From: Pseudolysinimonas_A sp039912695
GTDB lineage: Bacteria > Actinomycetota > Actinomycetes > Actinomycetales > Microbacteriaceae
DNA: 64,000 nt
NCBI RefSeq assembly: GCF_039912695.1
Contig: NZ_JBDSPJ010000013.1
Coordinates: forward strand, 162,387-226,386
Direction of reading: 5' to 3'
Position numbers and translations under genes: made by a program. Shown here piece by piece: positions 8,411-16,806 of the stretch; the stretch's first letter is position 1, and each line of letters starts with the position of its first letter. The notes under the pieces are model-generated. The model saw nothing but the letters and a program-made list of their open reading frames with translations. It was not told where the DNA came from and did not search any database.

Positions 8411-9063
8411 AGCTTGTTCGGTTGGATTCCCAGTGTGTGAGCACACGCCTCGATGCCGTGTAGTTCGATGTCGTCACGTCGGCGCGTCGACCACTCCTGA
8501 CGAGTGAGTCGCCAGCGTTGTAGTTGGGCGGGCTCGCCGCGCCGTGTCGCCCACTCGAACCCATTGGCTTGATAACCCAAAGCTCGAGAGACGCCATTAG
8601 ATCCGGGATTGTCCAGGAAACCTTCGGTGGTCGCTTCCTTGGCTCCGAACCCTTCAAACGCGAGGTGAAGAATTGCCTGCCGCATCTCTTTGCCGAGACC
8701 GCGACCCCGCACATCCTCGGACAGCCACGAGAAGGTCGTGACGATGCCGAGGTCATTGAATGATTGCCCGACCATGTCTTGCATCCCTACCGGTTCCCCG
8801 TCGAGGATGACCGCAAAGTAGAGGCGCCAGAAGTCGTTCGTGGCGGAGCCCCGCCCCCGCCAGATTCCTTGCAACCACTTCGCTTCCCGAGTCTCAGGAT
8901 TCTCCTCGTACAGAGACATCGGATCGTCGTACGGGGGCGGATCGGCCATGGCTTTGCCGGAACGCACCAACGGGGCCAGTCGCTCCAGCAACTCGTCCGA
9001 CGCTCCAACAAGTTTGATCCGCGGCGTTGTCGCTGTCACCTCGAGAGGCGGGTATCTCAACAC
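8407..9063 (-). CDS. GNAT family N-acetyltransferase
   Basis: Probable acetyl-CoA-dependent N-acetyltransferase of unknown substrate. The acetyl-CoA loop is VRGRGLGKEMRQAILHLAF at about residues 118-136 (R/Q-x-x-G-x-G/A), preceded by the FSWLSEDVRG strand and followed by ATTEGFLDNPGSNGVSRALGY, the conserved C-terminal part of the fold. The length of 218 residues includes a C-terminal extension of about 45 residues. TAGCTT (9070-9075) lies exactly six bases before the GTG start, so the transcript is probably leaderless. Convergent with the PrmC-like gene, with stop codons overlapping at CTAG. Confidence 0.85.
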   Translation of the reverse strand: MLRYPPLEVTATTPRIKLVGASDELLERLAPLVRSGKAMADPPPYDDPMSLYEENPETREAKWLQGIWRGRGSATNDFWRLYFAVILDGEPVGMQDMVGQSFNDLGIVTTFSWLSEDVRGRGLGKEMRQAILHLAFEGFGAKEATTEGFLDNPGSNGVSRALGYQANGFEWATRRGEPAQLQRWRLTRQEWSTRRRDDIELHGIEACAHTLGIQPNKL

Positions 9064-9132
9064 CGGTCAAAGCTAACACCGGCCATACCCGCCTCACCGT
9101 GGGTTGAGGAGCGCCGCCCGACAGCGCGAGGC

Positions 9133-10896
9133 TCAACCGGCGGGGACGAGCTCCCGGTCGGTGGCGTCGGAACGAACCGAGCGGTTGACCGCCGACACGA
9201 CAGCCTTCAACGATGCCGTCGAGATGTCGCCGTCGATCCCGACGCCCCAGAGCCGTTTGCCGTCGACCTGAAGTTCGACGTACGCAGCAGCCTGGGCGTC
9301 GCCGCCGGCCGAGAGAGTGTGTTCGACGTAGTCGTACAACTTGATGTCGTGTCCTTGCTCGGCGAGGATGCCGAGGAATGCGGCGATGGGTCCGTTGCCG
9401 TTCCCGGTCGCCGCCTGCACCTCCTCGTCGACCCGCATTTTGATCTCGAGTGAGACGTTGCCATCCATATCGCTTGCAGTGCGGGTACCGAGCAGTTCGT
9501 AGCGTCCCCACTTCGCGTCGGCGTCGCCGGCGGGCAGGTACTCGTCTTGGAAGATCTCCCAGATCTGGTCGCTGGTGACTTCGCCCCCGTCGATGTCGGT
9601 CTTGGCTTGCACGACGCCGCTGAATTCGATCTGGAGGCGACGCGGCAGGTCGAGGTGACGGTCGGCCTTGAGCAGGTAGGCGACGCCACCTTTGCCCGAC
9701 TGCGAGTTGACCCGCACGACCGCTTCGTAGCCGCGACCGAGGTCTTTCGGGTCGATCGGCAGGTAGGGAACGGCCCATGCGAGCTCGGAGACCGGGATGC
9801 CCTGTCGGGCCGCCTCGGCATCCATCGCCTCGAAGCCCTTCTTGATGGCGTCCTGGTGCGATCCCGAGAATGCGGTGTAGACCAGGTCGCCCGCCCACGG
9901 CGAGCGCTCGTGAACCTTGAGCTGGTTGCAGTATTCGGCGGTTCGGCGAACCTCGTCGAGGTCGCTGAAGTCGATCTGCGGGTCGATCCCTTGGGTGAAC
10001 AGGTTGATCCCGAGCGCGACGAGGTCGACGTTGCCGGTGCGCTCACCATTGCCGAACAGGCAGCCTTCGATGCGGTCAGCGCCGGCCTGGTAGCCCAGTT
10101 CGGCGGCCGCGACCGCGGTGCCGCGGTCGTTGTGCGGGTGCAGGGAGAGCAGCACGCTGTCGCGCTTGAGGAGGTTGCGCGACATCCACTCGATCGAGTC
10201 GGCGTACACGTTCGGGGTCGCCATCTCGACGGTCGCCGGCAGGTTGATGATGAGCTTGCGGTCCGGCGTCGGCTGGAAGTGTTCGATCACGGCGTTGCAG
10301 ACCTCGAGCGCGAACTCGAGCTCCGTGCCGGTGTAGCTCTCCGGCGAGTACTCGTAGTACACCTTCGTCTCGGGCACGGTCGCCTCATACTGCGTGCACC
10401 ACCGCGCACCCTGCAGGGCGATGTCAACAATGCCGGCGCGGTCGGTGCGGAACACGACATCCCGTTGCAGAATGCTGGTCGAGTTGTAGAGGTGAACGAT
10501 CGCTTGCTTGGCGCCCTTGATCGATTCGTAGGTGCGCGCGATCAGCTCCTCGCGGGCCTGAGTGAGCACCTGAATCGTCACGTCATCCGGAATCAGGTTT
10601 TCGTCGATCAGCTGCCGTACGAAGTCGAAGTCAGTCTGACTCGCCGATGGAAAGCCCACCTCGATCTGCTTGTAGCCCATGCGGACGAGCAGGTCGAACA
10701 TGATGCGCTTGCGCTCCGGGCTCATCGGGTCGATGAGCGCTTGGTTGCCGTCACGAAGGTCGACGGCACACCAGATCGGGGCCTTATCAATGACCTTGTC
10801 GGGCCAGGTGCGGTCGGTCAGGTCGGTGCTGAATTGGGTGGCATAGGGGCGGTAACGATGTACCGGCATCCCAGAAGATGTTTGTGTGTTTTTCAT
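9133..10896 (-). CDS. leuA: 2-isopropylmalate synthase
   Basis: First committed step of leucine biosynthesis: acetyl-CoA plus 2-oxoisovalerate to 2-isopropylmalate. The TIM-barrel domain begins with APIWCAVDLRDGNQALIDPM (about 39-58, metal-binding Asp and substrate Arg) and IEVGFPSASQTDFDF. LHPHNDRGTAVAAAELGYQAGADRIEG carries the His-x-His and metal ligands. The C-terminal allosteric leucine-binding domain occupies about 430-587. The 587-residue length matches the long actinobacterial LeuA2-type enzyme. Upstream lies a leucine-rich leader peptide and hairpin, listed separately, implying translation-coupled control. Confidence 0.97.
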   Translation of the reverse strand: MKNTQTSSGMPVHRYRPYATQFSTDLTDRTWPDKVIDKAPIWCAVDLRDGNQALIDPMSPERKRIMFDLLVRMGYKQIEVGFPSASQTDFDFVRQLIDENLIPDDVTIQVLTQAREELIARTYESIKGAKQAIVHLYNSTSILQRDVVFRTDRAGIVDIALQGARWCTQYEATVPETKVYYEYSPESYTGTELEFALEVCNAVIEHFQPTPDRKLIINLPATVEMATPNVYADSIEWMSRNLLKRDSVLLSLHPHNDRGTAVAAAELGYQAGADRIEGCLFGNGERTGNVDLVALGINLFTQGIDPQIDFSDLDEVRRTAEYCNQLKVHERSPWAGDLVYTAFSGSHQDAIKKGFEAMDAEAARQGIPVSELAWAVPYLPIDPKDLGRGYEAVVRVNSQSGKGGVAYLLKADRHLDLPRRLQIEFSGVVQAKTDIDGGEVTSDQIWEIFQDEYLPAGDADAKWGRYELLGTRTASDMDGNVSLEIKMRVDEEVQAATGNGNGPIAAFLGILAEQGHDIKLYDYVEHTLSAGGDAQAAAYVELQVDGKRLWGVGIDGDISTASLKAVVSAVNRSVRSDATDRELVPAG

Positions 10897-10947
10897 GGTC
10901 GTGGAGGGTTCTTCCTGGTCGAAACGGGGATCAGCCGACGACGAACT

Positions 10948-10987
10948 CCGCGACGAGGGGGGCTAGATAAATGAGCCCTCGTCGCGG
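10948..10987 (-). promoter_or_regulatory. attenuator-like hairpin in the leuA leader
   Basis: On the minus strand, bases 10987-10976 (CCGCGACGAGGG) pair perfectly with 10959-10948 (CCCTCGTCGCGG): 12 bp, almost all G-C. The 5' arm is inside the leucine leader peptide reading frame, from just after the four leucine codons, and the loop holds its stop codon. A ribosome paused on the leucine codons would cover the 5' arm, while a released ribosome would let the stem form. No U-run follows, so intrinsic termination is not obvious. Rho-dependent termination or masking of downstream translation are alternatives. Confidence 0.75.
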
Positions 10988-11016
10988 CAGCTAAGAAGAA
11001 GCAGACCGTAGTACAC
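10963..11016 (-). CDS. leuL: leucine leader peptide
   Basis: A 17-codon frame starting with GTG at 11016 reads MYYGLLLLSCRDEGSFI, stop TAG at 10963. Four consecutive leucine codons (CTG CTT CTT CTT, 11004-10993), three of them CTT, which is rare in such a GC-rich genome, precede the 12-bp hairpin and leuA. A TAGCCT hexamer (11028-11023) ends six bases before the GTG, so transcription should start at or next to the start codon and the peptide would be read from a leaderless mRNA. Leucine leader peptides before leuA are established in other actinobacteria; the exact peptide here is read directly from the sequence. Confidence 0.8.
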   Translation of the reverse strand: MYYGLLLLSCRDEGSFI

Positions 11017-11022
11017 ACTGCG

Positions 11023-11028
11023 AGGCTA
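11023..11028 (-). promoter_or_regulatory. -10 hexamer of the leuL-leuA promoter
   Basis: TAGCCT on the minus strand fits the actinobacterial TANNNT -10 consensus and places the expected transcription start on the first base of the leuL GTG. No clear -35 box is visible upstream. Confidence 0.55.
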
Positions 11029-11149
11029 GCACCGCCGCTCCGGTGCGGAGTGGTTGATACCGAGACGCACCTTCGCTGCACTATGTTGTGGACCGGCCGG
11101 AGGGGGATTGCTTTCCGGCATCACACAGCGCATTTATTGGAGGACGTCC

Positions 11150-11851
11150 ATGTTCCGCACCCCGACCCTGCTCCGCGCGACCATTGCGGTCGCCGTCGGA
11201 CTCAGCGCCGCAACGCTTCTGAGCGGCTGCTTCTCGCCGGTCGCCATCGGCGGCGCGACTCCGAGGCCGACCTCCACCGGATTCGCCAGCGTCGGCGGCG
11301 ATACCCCGGAGCCGATCGATACCGGCAACCAGGTCGATCCGACCGCTGCACCGACCGCCGGCTATGTCAGTGTTCAAGACGACCTCAAGGTGCTCGCCGT
11401 CGCGGTGCCCGTTGCCTGGACCGACATCGACACTGCGCCCTTCGACGACAATGGCGGCCAACAGTGGGCCTCGATCGCCGCCGCCACGAACCTGGACGAC
11501 TATTTCGCGGGCTGGTCGGCATCGGGTGTGGAGGTCGGCGCGGCCCCGCTGAACCCCGACCTGACCGATGCCGACCTGACCACGTTCCTCGAGTCCATCA
11601 GCGACTACCTCACGAAGGCGTGCACCGTCGACGAGGATGCGGGGACGTACAGCGACCCGTACTACGCCGGATTCGAATCCATCTTTGAAGACTGCGGTGG
11701 AGCTGGAAGCGGCGTTGAAGGATTCGCAATCGTCGCCGTCAACACCGACCGCACCCACGTGATCTACGTGCGCGGTCAGATCGCCGACGCCGCCGAAGAC
11801 CCGAGCGACATTTTTTCCAACATCACCAACTCTTTCCAGGCGACGATCTAG
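11150..11851 (+). CDS. putative lipoprotein
   Basis: Exported lipoprotein of unknown function, 233 residues. The signal peptide FRTPTLLRATIAVAVGLSAA ends in the lipobox LLSG-Cys at about residue 25. The mature part has a Thr/Pro-rich linker (to about residue 60) followed by a compact acidic domain. Two cysteines (KACTVDEDAG and FEDCGGAGSG) may form a disulfide. Start chosen at ATG 11150 because TGGAGGA lies eight bases upstream; an earlier in-frame TTG at 11054 would put the signal peptide 32 residues inside the protein. A strong terminator follows. Confidence 0.8.
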   Translation: MFRTPTLLRATIAVAVGLSAATLLSGCFSPVAIGGATPRPTSTGFASVGGDTPEPIDTGNQVDPTAAPTAGYVSVQDDLKVLAVAVPVAWTDIDTAPFDDNGGQQWASIAAATNLDDYFAGWSASGVEVGAAPLNPDLTDADLTTFLESISDYLTKACTVDEDAGTYSDPYYAGFESIFEDCGGAGSGVEGFAIVAVNTDRTHVIYVRGQIADAAEDPSDIFSNITNSFQATI

Positions 11852-11882
11852 TCTGCTGAACCGAGAGGTCTCCTGACCTGAC

Positions 11883-11916
11883 AGAAAGGGCGTCCGGGGA
11901 GCCGGGCGCCCTTTCT
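11883..11916. terminator. bidirectional intrinsic terminator
   Basis: AGAAAGGGCG (11883-11892) pairs with CGCCCTTTCT (11907-11916), with an A-run on one side and a T-run on the other. It sits between the convergent lipoprotein and ABC permease genes and can serve both. Confidence 0.85.
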
Positions 11917-11931
11917 CATTTAGGTGGGACG

Positions 11932-13311
11932 TCAGTCGACGGCGAGCGCCTCGATCGGCGAGATCTGAACTGCCGCTCGCGCCGGCGCCCAGGATGCTAC
12001 GGCCGTCAGGATTGCCCCGGCGACCACCACGAGCGTGATCGACAGCCACGGCACCCCGGGAATCACAATGCCGTGGGATGCCGCGCCGAGGAGCGACTGC
12101 GCCCCACACCAGCCGTAGAACGCCCCGAGCACCAGACCGAGGATGACCGCGGCGAAGGTGAGTTGCGCACTCTCGGCCAGGATCATCCCGCGCACCTGGG
12201 GCCGCGAGAAGCCAAGCGCGCGCAGCAGGCCCAGCTCGCGACGCCGCTGCAACACGCTAAGGGAGAGGTTGTTGACGAGCCCGACGGCGGCGATGAGTCC
12301 GCTGAAACCGACCAGCACCGAGAACACCGTCGTGGTCGCGGTCAGCATCTGATCGATCCCCTGATAGGTCTCGGGCTGCTGACGTTGGGCCTCGCGAATC
12401 GACGCCTCGAACCCGGCCATTGCGACGGCGAACATCGTGACCAAGGTCACCCCGATCACAAGTCCGATCGTCGCGCGCGAGCTGCGCTGTGGGTGTCGCA
12501 CCGCGTTCTCGGCAGCGAGTCGTGCCGGTGCGCTGCGTCCTGAGAGGCGCCCGACCAACCGCAGTACGGGGGGCATGATGACATCCGCTCCAAGCACGAT
12601 TCCGGTGAACGACAGCACCCCGCCGGGAAGGGCGATCAACACACCGAGCGGCGACCCCAGCCCGACGAGCACCCCGAATACCAGGAGCAGCAAGCCGAGG
12701 ATGCCGAGCACGAGAGCCGTGCGGTTGCGCCCCGACCGGGCCAGCGTTTGCTCGCGACTGAGCTCCTCACTGCGACCCAGCGCCTCGAGCGGGGTGACGG
12801 TGGTCACGCGACGCGACCCCACCCAGGAGGCGGCCCAGGTGGTGAGCACGACTCCGGCGATCGGGATGAGCACCACCGGGTCGTTGTACAAGTAGCCGGA
12901 TGGGGGGACGACCCCGGTCGCCACGGCGGCGCGCTCGATGCCGAAGGCCACCGCGGTGCCGATCACCCCTCCCGCGAGCGACCCGACGACGCCGACGCCG
13001 AGGCCTTCCCGTGCGATGCGGCCGCGCTCCCGGCGGGCCGACGAGCCGAGCAGGCGCATCAGCGCGATGCTGCGCACTCGGCCGGCGACGATCGTCGAGA
13101 AGGTGTTTGACGTGACAACGGCCGAGACGTAGACCGCGATCACGATGAAGACGAAAGCGGTGATGCGCAGCAACAGCGCGACCGTGTTACTCGAACCCGT
13201 GACGTCATCCCCCCGCAGTGCCGCGGCGAGCGCGCCGGTTACTTGCAGCAGCGTCACGCCGAACGCCGAGCCGAGGATCGCGACGATCACGCTCGCCCCG
13301 TGCTGCTTCAC
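11932..13311 (-). CDS. ABC transporter permease, MacB/FtsX type
   Basis: Integral membrane subunit of a MacB/LolE-like exporter. It holds two FtsX-type domains: segments at about 8-30, 45-70 and 105-130, then about 145-165, and the C-terminal domain with ATTTVFSVLVGFSGLIAAVGLVNNLSLSVLQRRRELGLLRALGFSRPQV, the classic FtsX motif (about 330-378). It ends with membrane helices and the typical AVQISPIEALAVD tail. 459 residues. Its start overlaps the ATPase stop by four bases. Substrate unknown; the neighbouring lipoproteins and two-component system suggest lipoprotein, antibiotic or peptide handling at the envelope. Confidence 0.9.
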   Translation of the reverse strand: MKQHGASVIVAILGSAFGVTLLQVTGALAAALRGDDVTGSSNTVALLLRITAFVFIVIAVYVSAVVTSNTFSTIVAGRVRSIALMRLLGSSARRERGRIAREGLGVGVVGSLAGGVIGTAVAFGIERAAVATGVVPPSGYLYNDPVVLIPIAGVVLTTWAASWVGSRRVTTVTPLEALGRSEELSREQTLARSGRNRTALVLGILGLLLLVFGVLVGLGSPLGVLIALPGGVLSFTGIVLGADVIMPPVLRLVGRLSGRSAPARLAAENAVRHPQRSSRATIGLVIGVTLVTMFAVAMAGFEASIREAQRQQPETYQGIDQMLTATTTVFSVLVGFSGLIAAVGLVNNLSLSVLQRRRELGLLRALGFSRPQVRGMILAESAQLTFAAVILGLVLGAFYGWCGAQSLLGAASHGIVIPGVPWLSITLVVVAGAILTAVASWAPARAAVQISPIEALAVD

Positions 13312-14054
13312 GACTGCACCTCGAGCGAGAGCATGAACGCCGAGATCGCTTCGGCACTCGATCGTGCGCGGTCGGCGACGATCTGCCCGTCACCCAGGAT
13401 GACGACCCGGTCTGCGTACGACGCGGCGATCGGATCGTGGGTGACCATCACGATCGACTGCCCGTGCTCGGTCGCCGCCTGACGCAGCAGGCCGAGCACA
13501 TCTCGACCGGTGCGAGAATCCAAGTTGCCGGTCGGCTCGTCGGCGAACACGACATCCGGCCTCGTGGCAAGCGCCCGCGCAATCGCGACCCGCTGCTGCT
13601 GCCCGCCGGAGAGCTCGTGCGGGCGATGCGTCATCCGGTCGGCGAGGCCGAGGGAGGCAATCAGTTCATCGATCCACTTCTGCTCGGCCGAGTCCGGCTT
13701 GCGGCCGTCGAGCTCGAACGGCAGCAGCAGATTGCCGCGCACATCCAAAGTCGGCACGAGGTTGAAGGCTTGGAACACGAACCCGACGCGACGTCGGCGC
13801 ACCAGGGTGAGCTGGGCATCCGGCAACTTGCCGATCTCCAGCGGTCCGAGCCACACCTCCCCCGCAGTCGGCGAGTCGAGCCCCGCCATCAGATGCATCA
13901 GGGTCGACTTGCCCGAACCAGACGGCCCCATGATCGCCGTGAATTCGCCGCGACGCACGTCGAGCGAGACGTCGCGCAGGGCGTGAACAATGTTGCCGTC
14001 GTGGCCGTAAGTCTTGTTGAGGTGCCGCACGCGGGCGGCGAAGTCGTTCTCCAT
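13308..14054 (-). CDS. ABC transporter ATP-binding protein (MacB/LolD type)
   Basis: Energising subunit for the adjacent permease. Walker A GPSGSGKST is at 43-51, Q-loop FVFQAFNLVPTL, ABC signature ELSGGQQQRVAIARAL (about 145-160), Walker B VVFADEPTGNLDSRTG, and H-loop VMVTHDP. 248 residues from the ATG at 14052-14054. A TAGCGT hexamer (14062-14067) ends seven bases before this ATG, implying a leaderless or nearly leaderless transcript and arguing against a longer start at 14099. Overlaps the permease by four bases (operon). Confidence 0.93.
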   Translation of the reverse strand: MENDFAARVRHLNKTYGHDGNIVHALRDVSLDVRRGEFTAIMGPSGSGKSTLMHLMAGLDSPTAGEVWLGPLEIGKLPDAQLTLVRRRRVGFVFQAFNLVPTLDVRGNLLLPFELDGRKPDSAEQKWIDELIASLGLADRMTHRPHELSGGQQQRVAIARALATRPDVVFADEPTGNLDSRTGRDVLGLLRQAATEHGQSIVMVTHDPIAASYADRVVILGDGQIVADRARSSAEAISAFMLSLEVQS

Positions 14055-14203
14055 AGGATCAACGCTAGGCAGGGGGCCCGCGCGGCGGATCAGGCGCAAG
14101 AACGATCGACCTCCGTCGGGAGGATGACCGCGAGGCGTGCTGACGTTCGACTCGCGCGAATAGTTGGGTGGCCGTCATCCGCTCCTGCGGCGACACTGGT
14201 GGA

Positions 14204-14812
14204 GTGAGACTTCTGCGCCCTGTCCTGCTTCTTGTCGCCGCGACCCTTGCTCTGGCCGGGTGCGCCTCGGCAACCCCCGGCAGCGCGGTACCACCGAGCG
14301 CGACGATCACAGCCCCCGGCGAAGTCGTGGGGCAGGGCACCGTGCTGCAAAAGGATGGCGAGACCGCGATGCTCTGTCTCGGTGTCGTCGCGCAGTCGTA
14401 TCCGCCGCAATGCACGGGACCCGCGATCGCTGGCTGGGACTGGTCGACCATCGATCTGAAGGAATCGTCGGGTGGCGTGACCTGGGGCACCTTCGCCGTA
14501 TTCGGCACCTGGGACGGCACCACCTTCACCTCAACCCAGTCGCCGATTCCGCTCGCGCTGTACGACCCGATGAAACACGACCCCGACCCGCGCCTCGACC
14601 CCGCCAACGCCGGCGCCGGCACGGCCGAGGGGATGACGCACATCCAAAACGATCTGATGAACTCGTCGGTCGTGACCGTGCTCTCGACGCACACCGAGAA
14701 CGGCTACGTGTGGGTGAGCGTGATCTACGACGACGGCACCATCCAGGCCTACTTCGACGCGACCTATGGCTTCGACGTCGTCGCGGTGCAGCCGGCTCTC
14801 GTCGATCGTTGA
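14204..14812 (+). CDS. putative lipoprotein
   Basis: Exported lipoprotein of unknown function. From the GTG at 14204 the signal peptide is VRLLRPVLLLVAATLALAG followed by Cys20 (lipobox LALAG-C). The mature part, about 180 residues, contains a short Ala/Pro/Thr linker and a domain opening APGEVVGQGTVLQKDGETAMLCLG, a pattern common in small actinobacterial lipoproteins. GACACT ends exactly six bases before this GTG, supporting a leaderless start here; an upstream GTG at 14168 would add 12 residues before the signal peptide. It diverges from the ABC transporter genes and may be a partner of that system. Confidence 0.75.
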   Translation: MRLLRPVLLLVAATLALAGCASATPGSAVPPSATITAPGEVVGQGTVLQKDGETAMLCLGVVAQSYPPQCTGPAIAGWDWSTIDLKESSGGVTWGTFAVFGTWDGTTFTSTQSPIPLALYDPMKHDPDPRLDPANAGAGTAEGMTHIQNDLMNSSVVTVLSTHTENGYVWVSVIYDDGTIQAYFDATYGFDVVAVQPALVDR

Positions 14813-14846
14813 TCTCACGGCCCGCGACTCACGCGCCCGAAGCGGC

Positions 14847-15509
14847 TCAGACCAGTCGGTGCTCGAAGGCGTAGACCACGAGTTGCACGCGATCGCGCAG
14901 CCGCAACTTCGCGAGGACGCGCGAGATGTGAGTCTTCACGGTCGCCTCGCTCACAAATTCAGCCTTCGCGATCTCGGAATTTGACAGACCGCGCGCGGCG
15001 AGCATGAAGATCTCCCGCTCACGCGTACTGAGGTCGGCGAGCTCGACGTCAGGGTCGCCGGGCCGCGGAGCACGCTCCCCGAAATGTTGGAAGAGTTCGG
15101 CCGTGGCCGCGGGCGCGATCACCGCGGTCCCCGAATGCACGGTCCGGATGGCGGCAAGCAGAAACTCGGGCTCGGCGTCTTTCAGCACGAATCCGCTCGC
15201 ACCCGCACGGATCGCCTTCGCGGCGTTCTCGTCGAGGTCGAACGTGGTGAGCACCAGGATGCGCGGCCCGATGCTGCCGCCGGCGACCGCATCCGCCACA
15301 ATTCCCTGCGTCGCCTGGATGCCGTCGGCGACCGGCATCCGAATGTCCATCAAAACGACGTCGGGCTTCGCGTCGCGCACCATCCCGCGGGCGGCCTCGC
15401 CGTCGCCAGCCTCGCCCACGACCTCGAGGTCGTCTTGCGAGTCGATGAGCATCCGCAGGCCCGAGCGGAACAGCGGCTGATCGTCGACCAGGGCAACGCG
15501 GATGCTCAA
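14847..15509 (-). CDS. response regulator, NarL/LuxR family
   Basis: Two-component response regulator. The receiver domain has the acidic pair at Asp9-Asp10, phosphoacceptor Asp55 in VVLMDIRMP, conserved Thr in VLTTF and Lys in FVLKDAEP. The GerE-type helix-turn-helix (about 155-215) carries LSTREREIFMLAARGLSNSEIA and ATVKTHISRVLAKL. 220 residues. It overlaps the upstream histidine kinase gene by four bases, so the pair is coupled. Regulators of this type bind inverted repeats near their own and transporter promoters; the divergent ABC block next door is the natural candidate target. Confidence 0.95.
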   Translation of the reverse strand: MSIRVALVDDQPLFRSGLRMLIDSQDDLEVVGEAGDGEAARGMVRDAKPDVVLMDIRMPVADGIQATQGIVADAVAGGSIGPRILVLTTFDLDENAAKAIRAGASGFVLKDAEPEFLLAAIRTVHSGTAVIAPAATAELFQHFGERAPRPGDPDVELADLSTREREIFMLAARGLSNSEIAKAEFVSEATVKTHISRVLAKLRLRDRVQLVVYAFEHRLV

Positions 15510-16708
15510 CTGGCCACCGCGGCGGCCGACGCGCGGGCGAACGGGACGGTCGCGCGCACCCGGAACCGACCGTTGGTTCCGTCGCTTGCCTCGAGTTCCC
15601 CGCCGGCCAGCGTCGCGCGTTCCCGCATCCCGGGGATGCCGTGGCCCGCGGTGTTGGCGAGGATCGTTGCGCCCTGGGGGAGGGCGTTCGTCACGATGAC
15701 AGTGAGGCTGGCGGCGCCCCAGTCGAACACCAGCTCGACGGGGGTGGCCCTTTCACCGTGACGCAAGGCGTTGGTGAGCCCCTCCTGAACGATCCGATAC
15801 ACCGCCAACGCCGCGGGATCAGAGAGCGGGCCCGCGGTGCCGTAACTGTTCCACTCGACCTGGAGCCCGGAGTCCCGAAAACCACGGATGAGGGCGTCAA
15901 GGTCGTTCATCCCGGGCTGCGGCCCGGCCTCCTGGTTGTGCCGCAACTCGCCGAGGAGCACCCGCACGTCTGTCAGCGCCGCGCGAGCCGTCGCAGCGAT
16001 GTTCTCGAGAGCCTCTACCACCGGGGCCGGAACATCCTTCGACGCGTAGCGCGCGCCATCCGCCTGGGCAATGACCACAGCGAGGGAGTGGGCGACGATG
16101 TCGTGAACGTCGCGAGCGACTTTGTTGCGCTCCTGCTCGAGGGTGACCTCATGCTTCACCTCGCCGAGCTTCGCTGTCGCGACGATCTCCCCGGACTCGG
16201 CTCGCATTCGACCCCGGTTGACGTAGACCAACATTCCCGCCACCCAGGCGAGCGCGAAGAAGGCCAACGCGAAGAAATAGATCAACAGTCCCGAAAACGA
16301 AACCCCGTAGCTACCGAAGATCATGAACGACGCCACGAAAGTTCCGACGAGACCCGTCCACCTGGTCGTCGGCTTCCCGTACGCGGCCGTGCCGAAGAAC
16401 ACCAGCAAGAGGGGTGCGTAAACCGCGAAACTCCCGAGGTTCGACAAGTACGAGCTGGCCAGCATCGTGAGAGCGCCGAGCGCGCCGATGGCGAGCGACA
16501 GGAACGGCTGGATGCGATAGAGCACGATCGTCGACGCCAGGAGGAGCACCGAAAGCAGTCCCAGAACGCCACTGAAGTCCGAGACGGCCACGGACGCCAC
16601 GATGAAATAGAGTGCCGCGACAACGCACTCAACGACCAAGCGGTACTTCCGAAAGTTGGCGAGGGAGAACCAGACCTTCAACCGGTCGATGAATTCTCTC
16701 TCCGTCAT
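15506..16708 (-). CDS. sensor histidine kinase, DesK/HisKA_3 family
   Basis: Membrane sensor kinase. Six hydrophobic segments (residues about 25-165) have almost no extracellular loop, so it probably senses membrane state or a transporter. The dimerisation/phosphoacceptor domain follows with His202 in ARDVHDIVAHSLAVV, and the HATPase domain has IVQEGLTNALRHGE (N box) and GHGIPGMRERA (G box). 400 residues. TAGCGT (16715-16720) is exactly six bases upstream of the ATG, so the operon mRNA is probably leaderless. Coupled to the response regulator gene. Confidence 0.94.
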   Translation of the reverse strand: MTEREFIDRLKVWFSLANFRKYRLVVECVVAALYFIVASVAVSDFSGVLGLLSVLLLASTIVLYRIQPFLSLAIGALGALTMLASSYLSNLGSFAVYAPLLLVFFGTAAYGKPTTRWTGLVGTFVASFMIFGSYGVSFSGLLIYFFALAFFALAWVAGMLVYVNRGRMRAESGEIVATAKLGEVKHEVTLEQERNKVARDVHDIVAHSLAVVIAQADGARYASKDVPAPVVEALENIAATARAALTDVRVLLGELRHNQEAGPQPGMNDLDALIRGFRDSGLQVEWNSYGTAGPLSDPAALAVYRIVQEGLTNALRHGERATPVELVFDWGAASLTVIVTNALPQGATILANTAGHGIPGMRERATLAGGELEASDGTNGRFRVRATVPFARASAAAVAS

Positions 16709-16806
16709 GCCCTCACGCTACGTCGCAGTCACCCCTTCCGGCATCCGTCGCGAGGTTGACTGTCGGTCATCCCCCAGGCGGGCCGAGGTTCAGGCGGGCA
16801 GAGGTT

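Noticed and set aside
9547..10974. 475-codon plus-strand frame opposite leuA
   Set aside because: Antisense shadow of leuA; no domain or start context.
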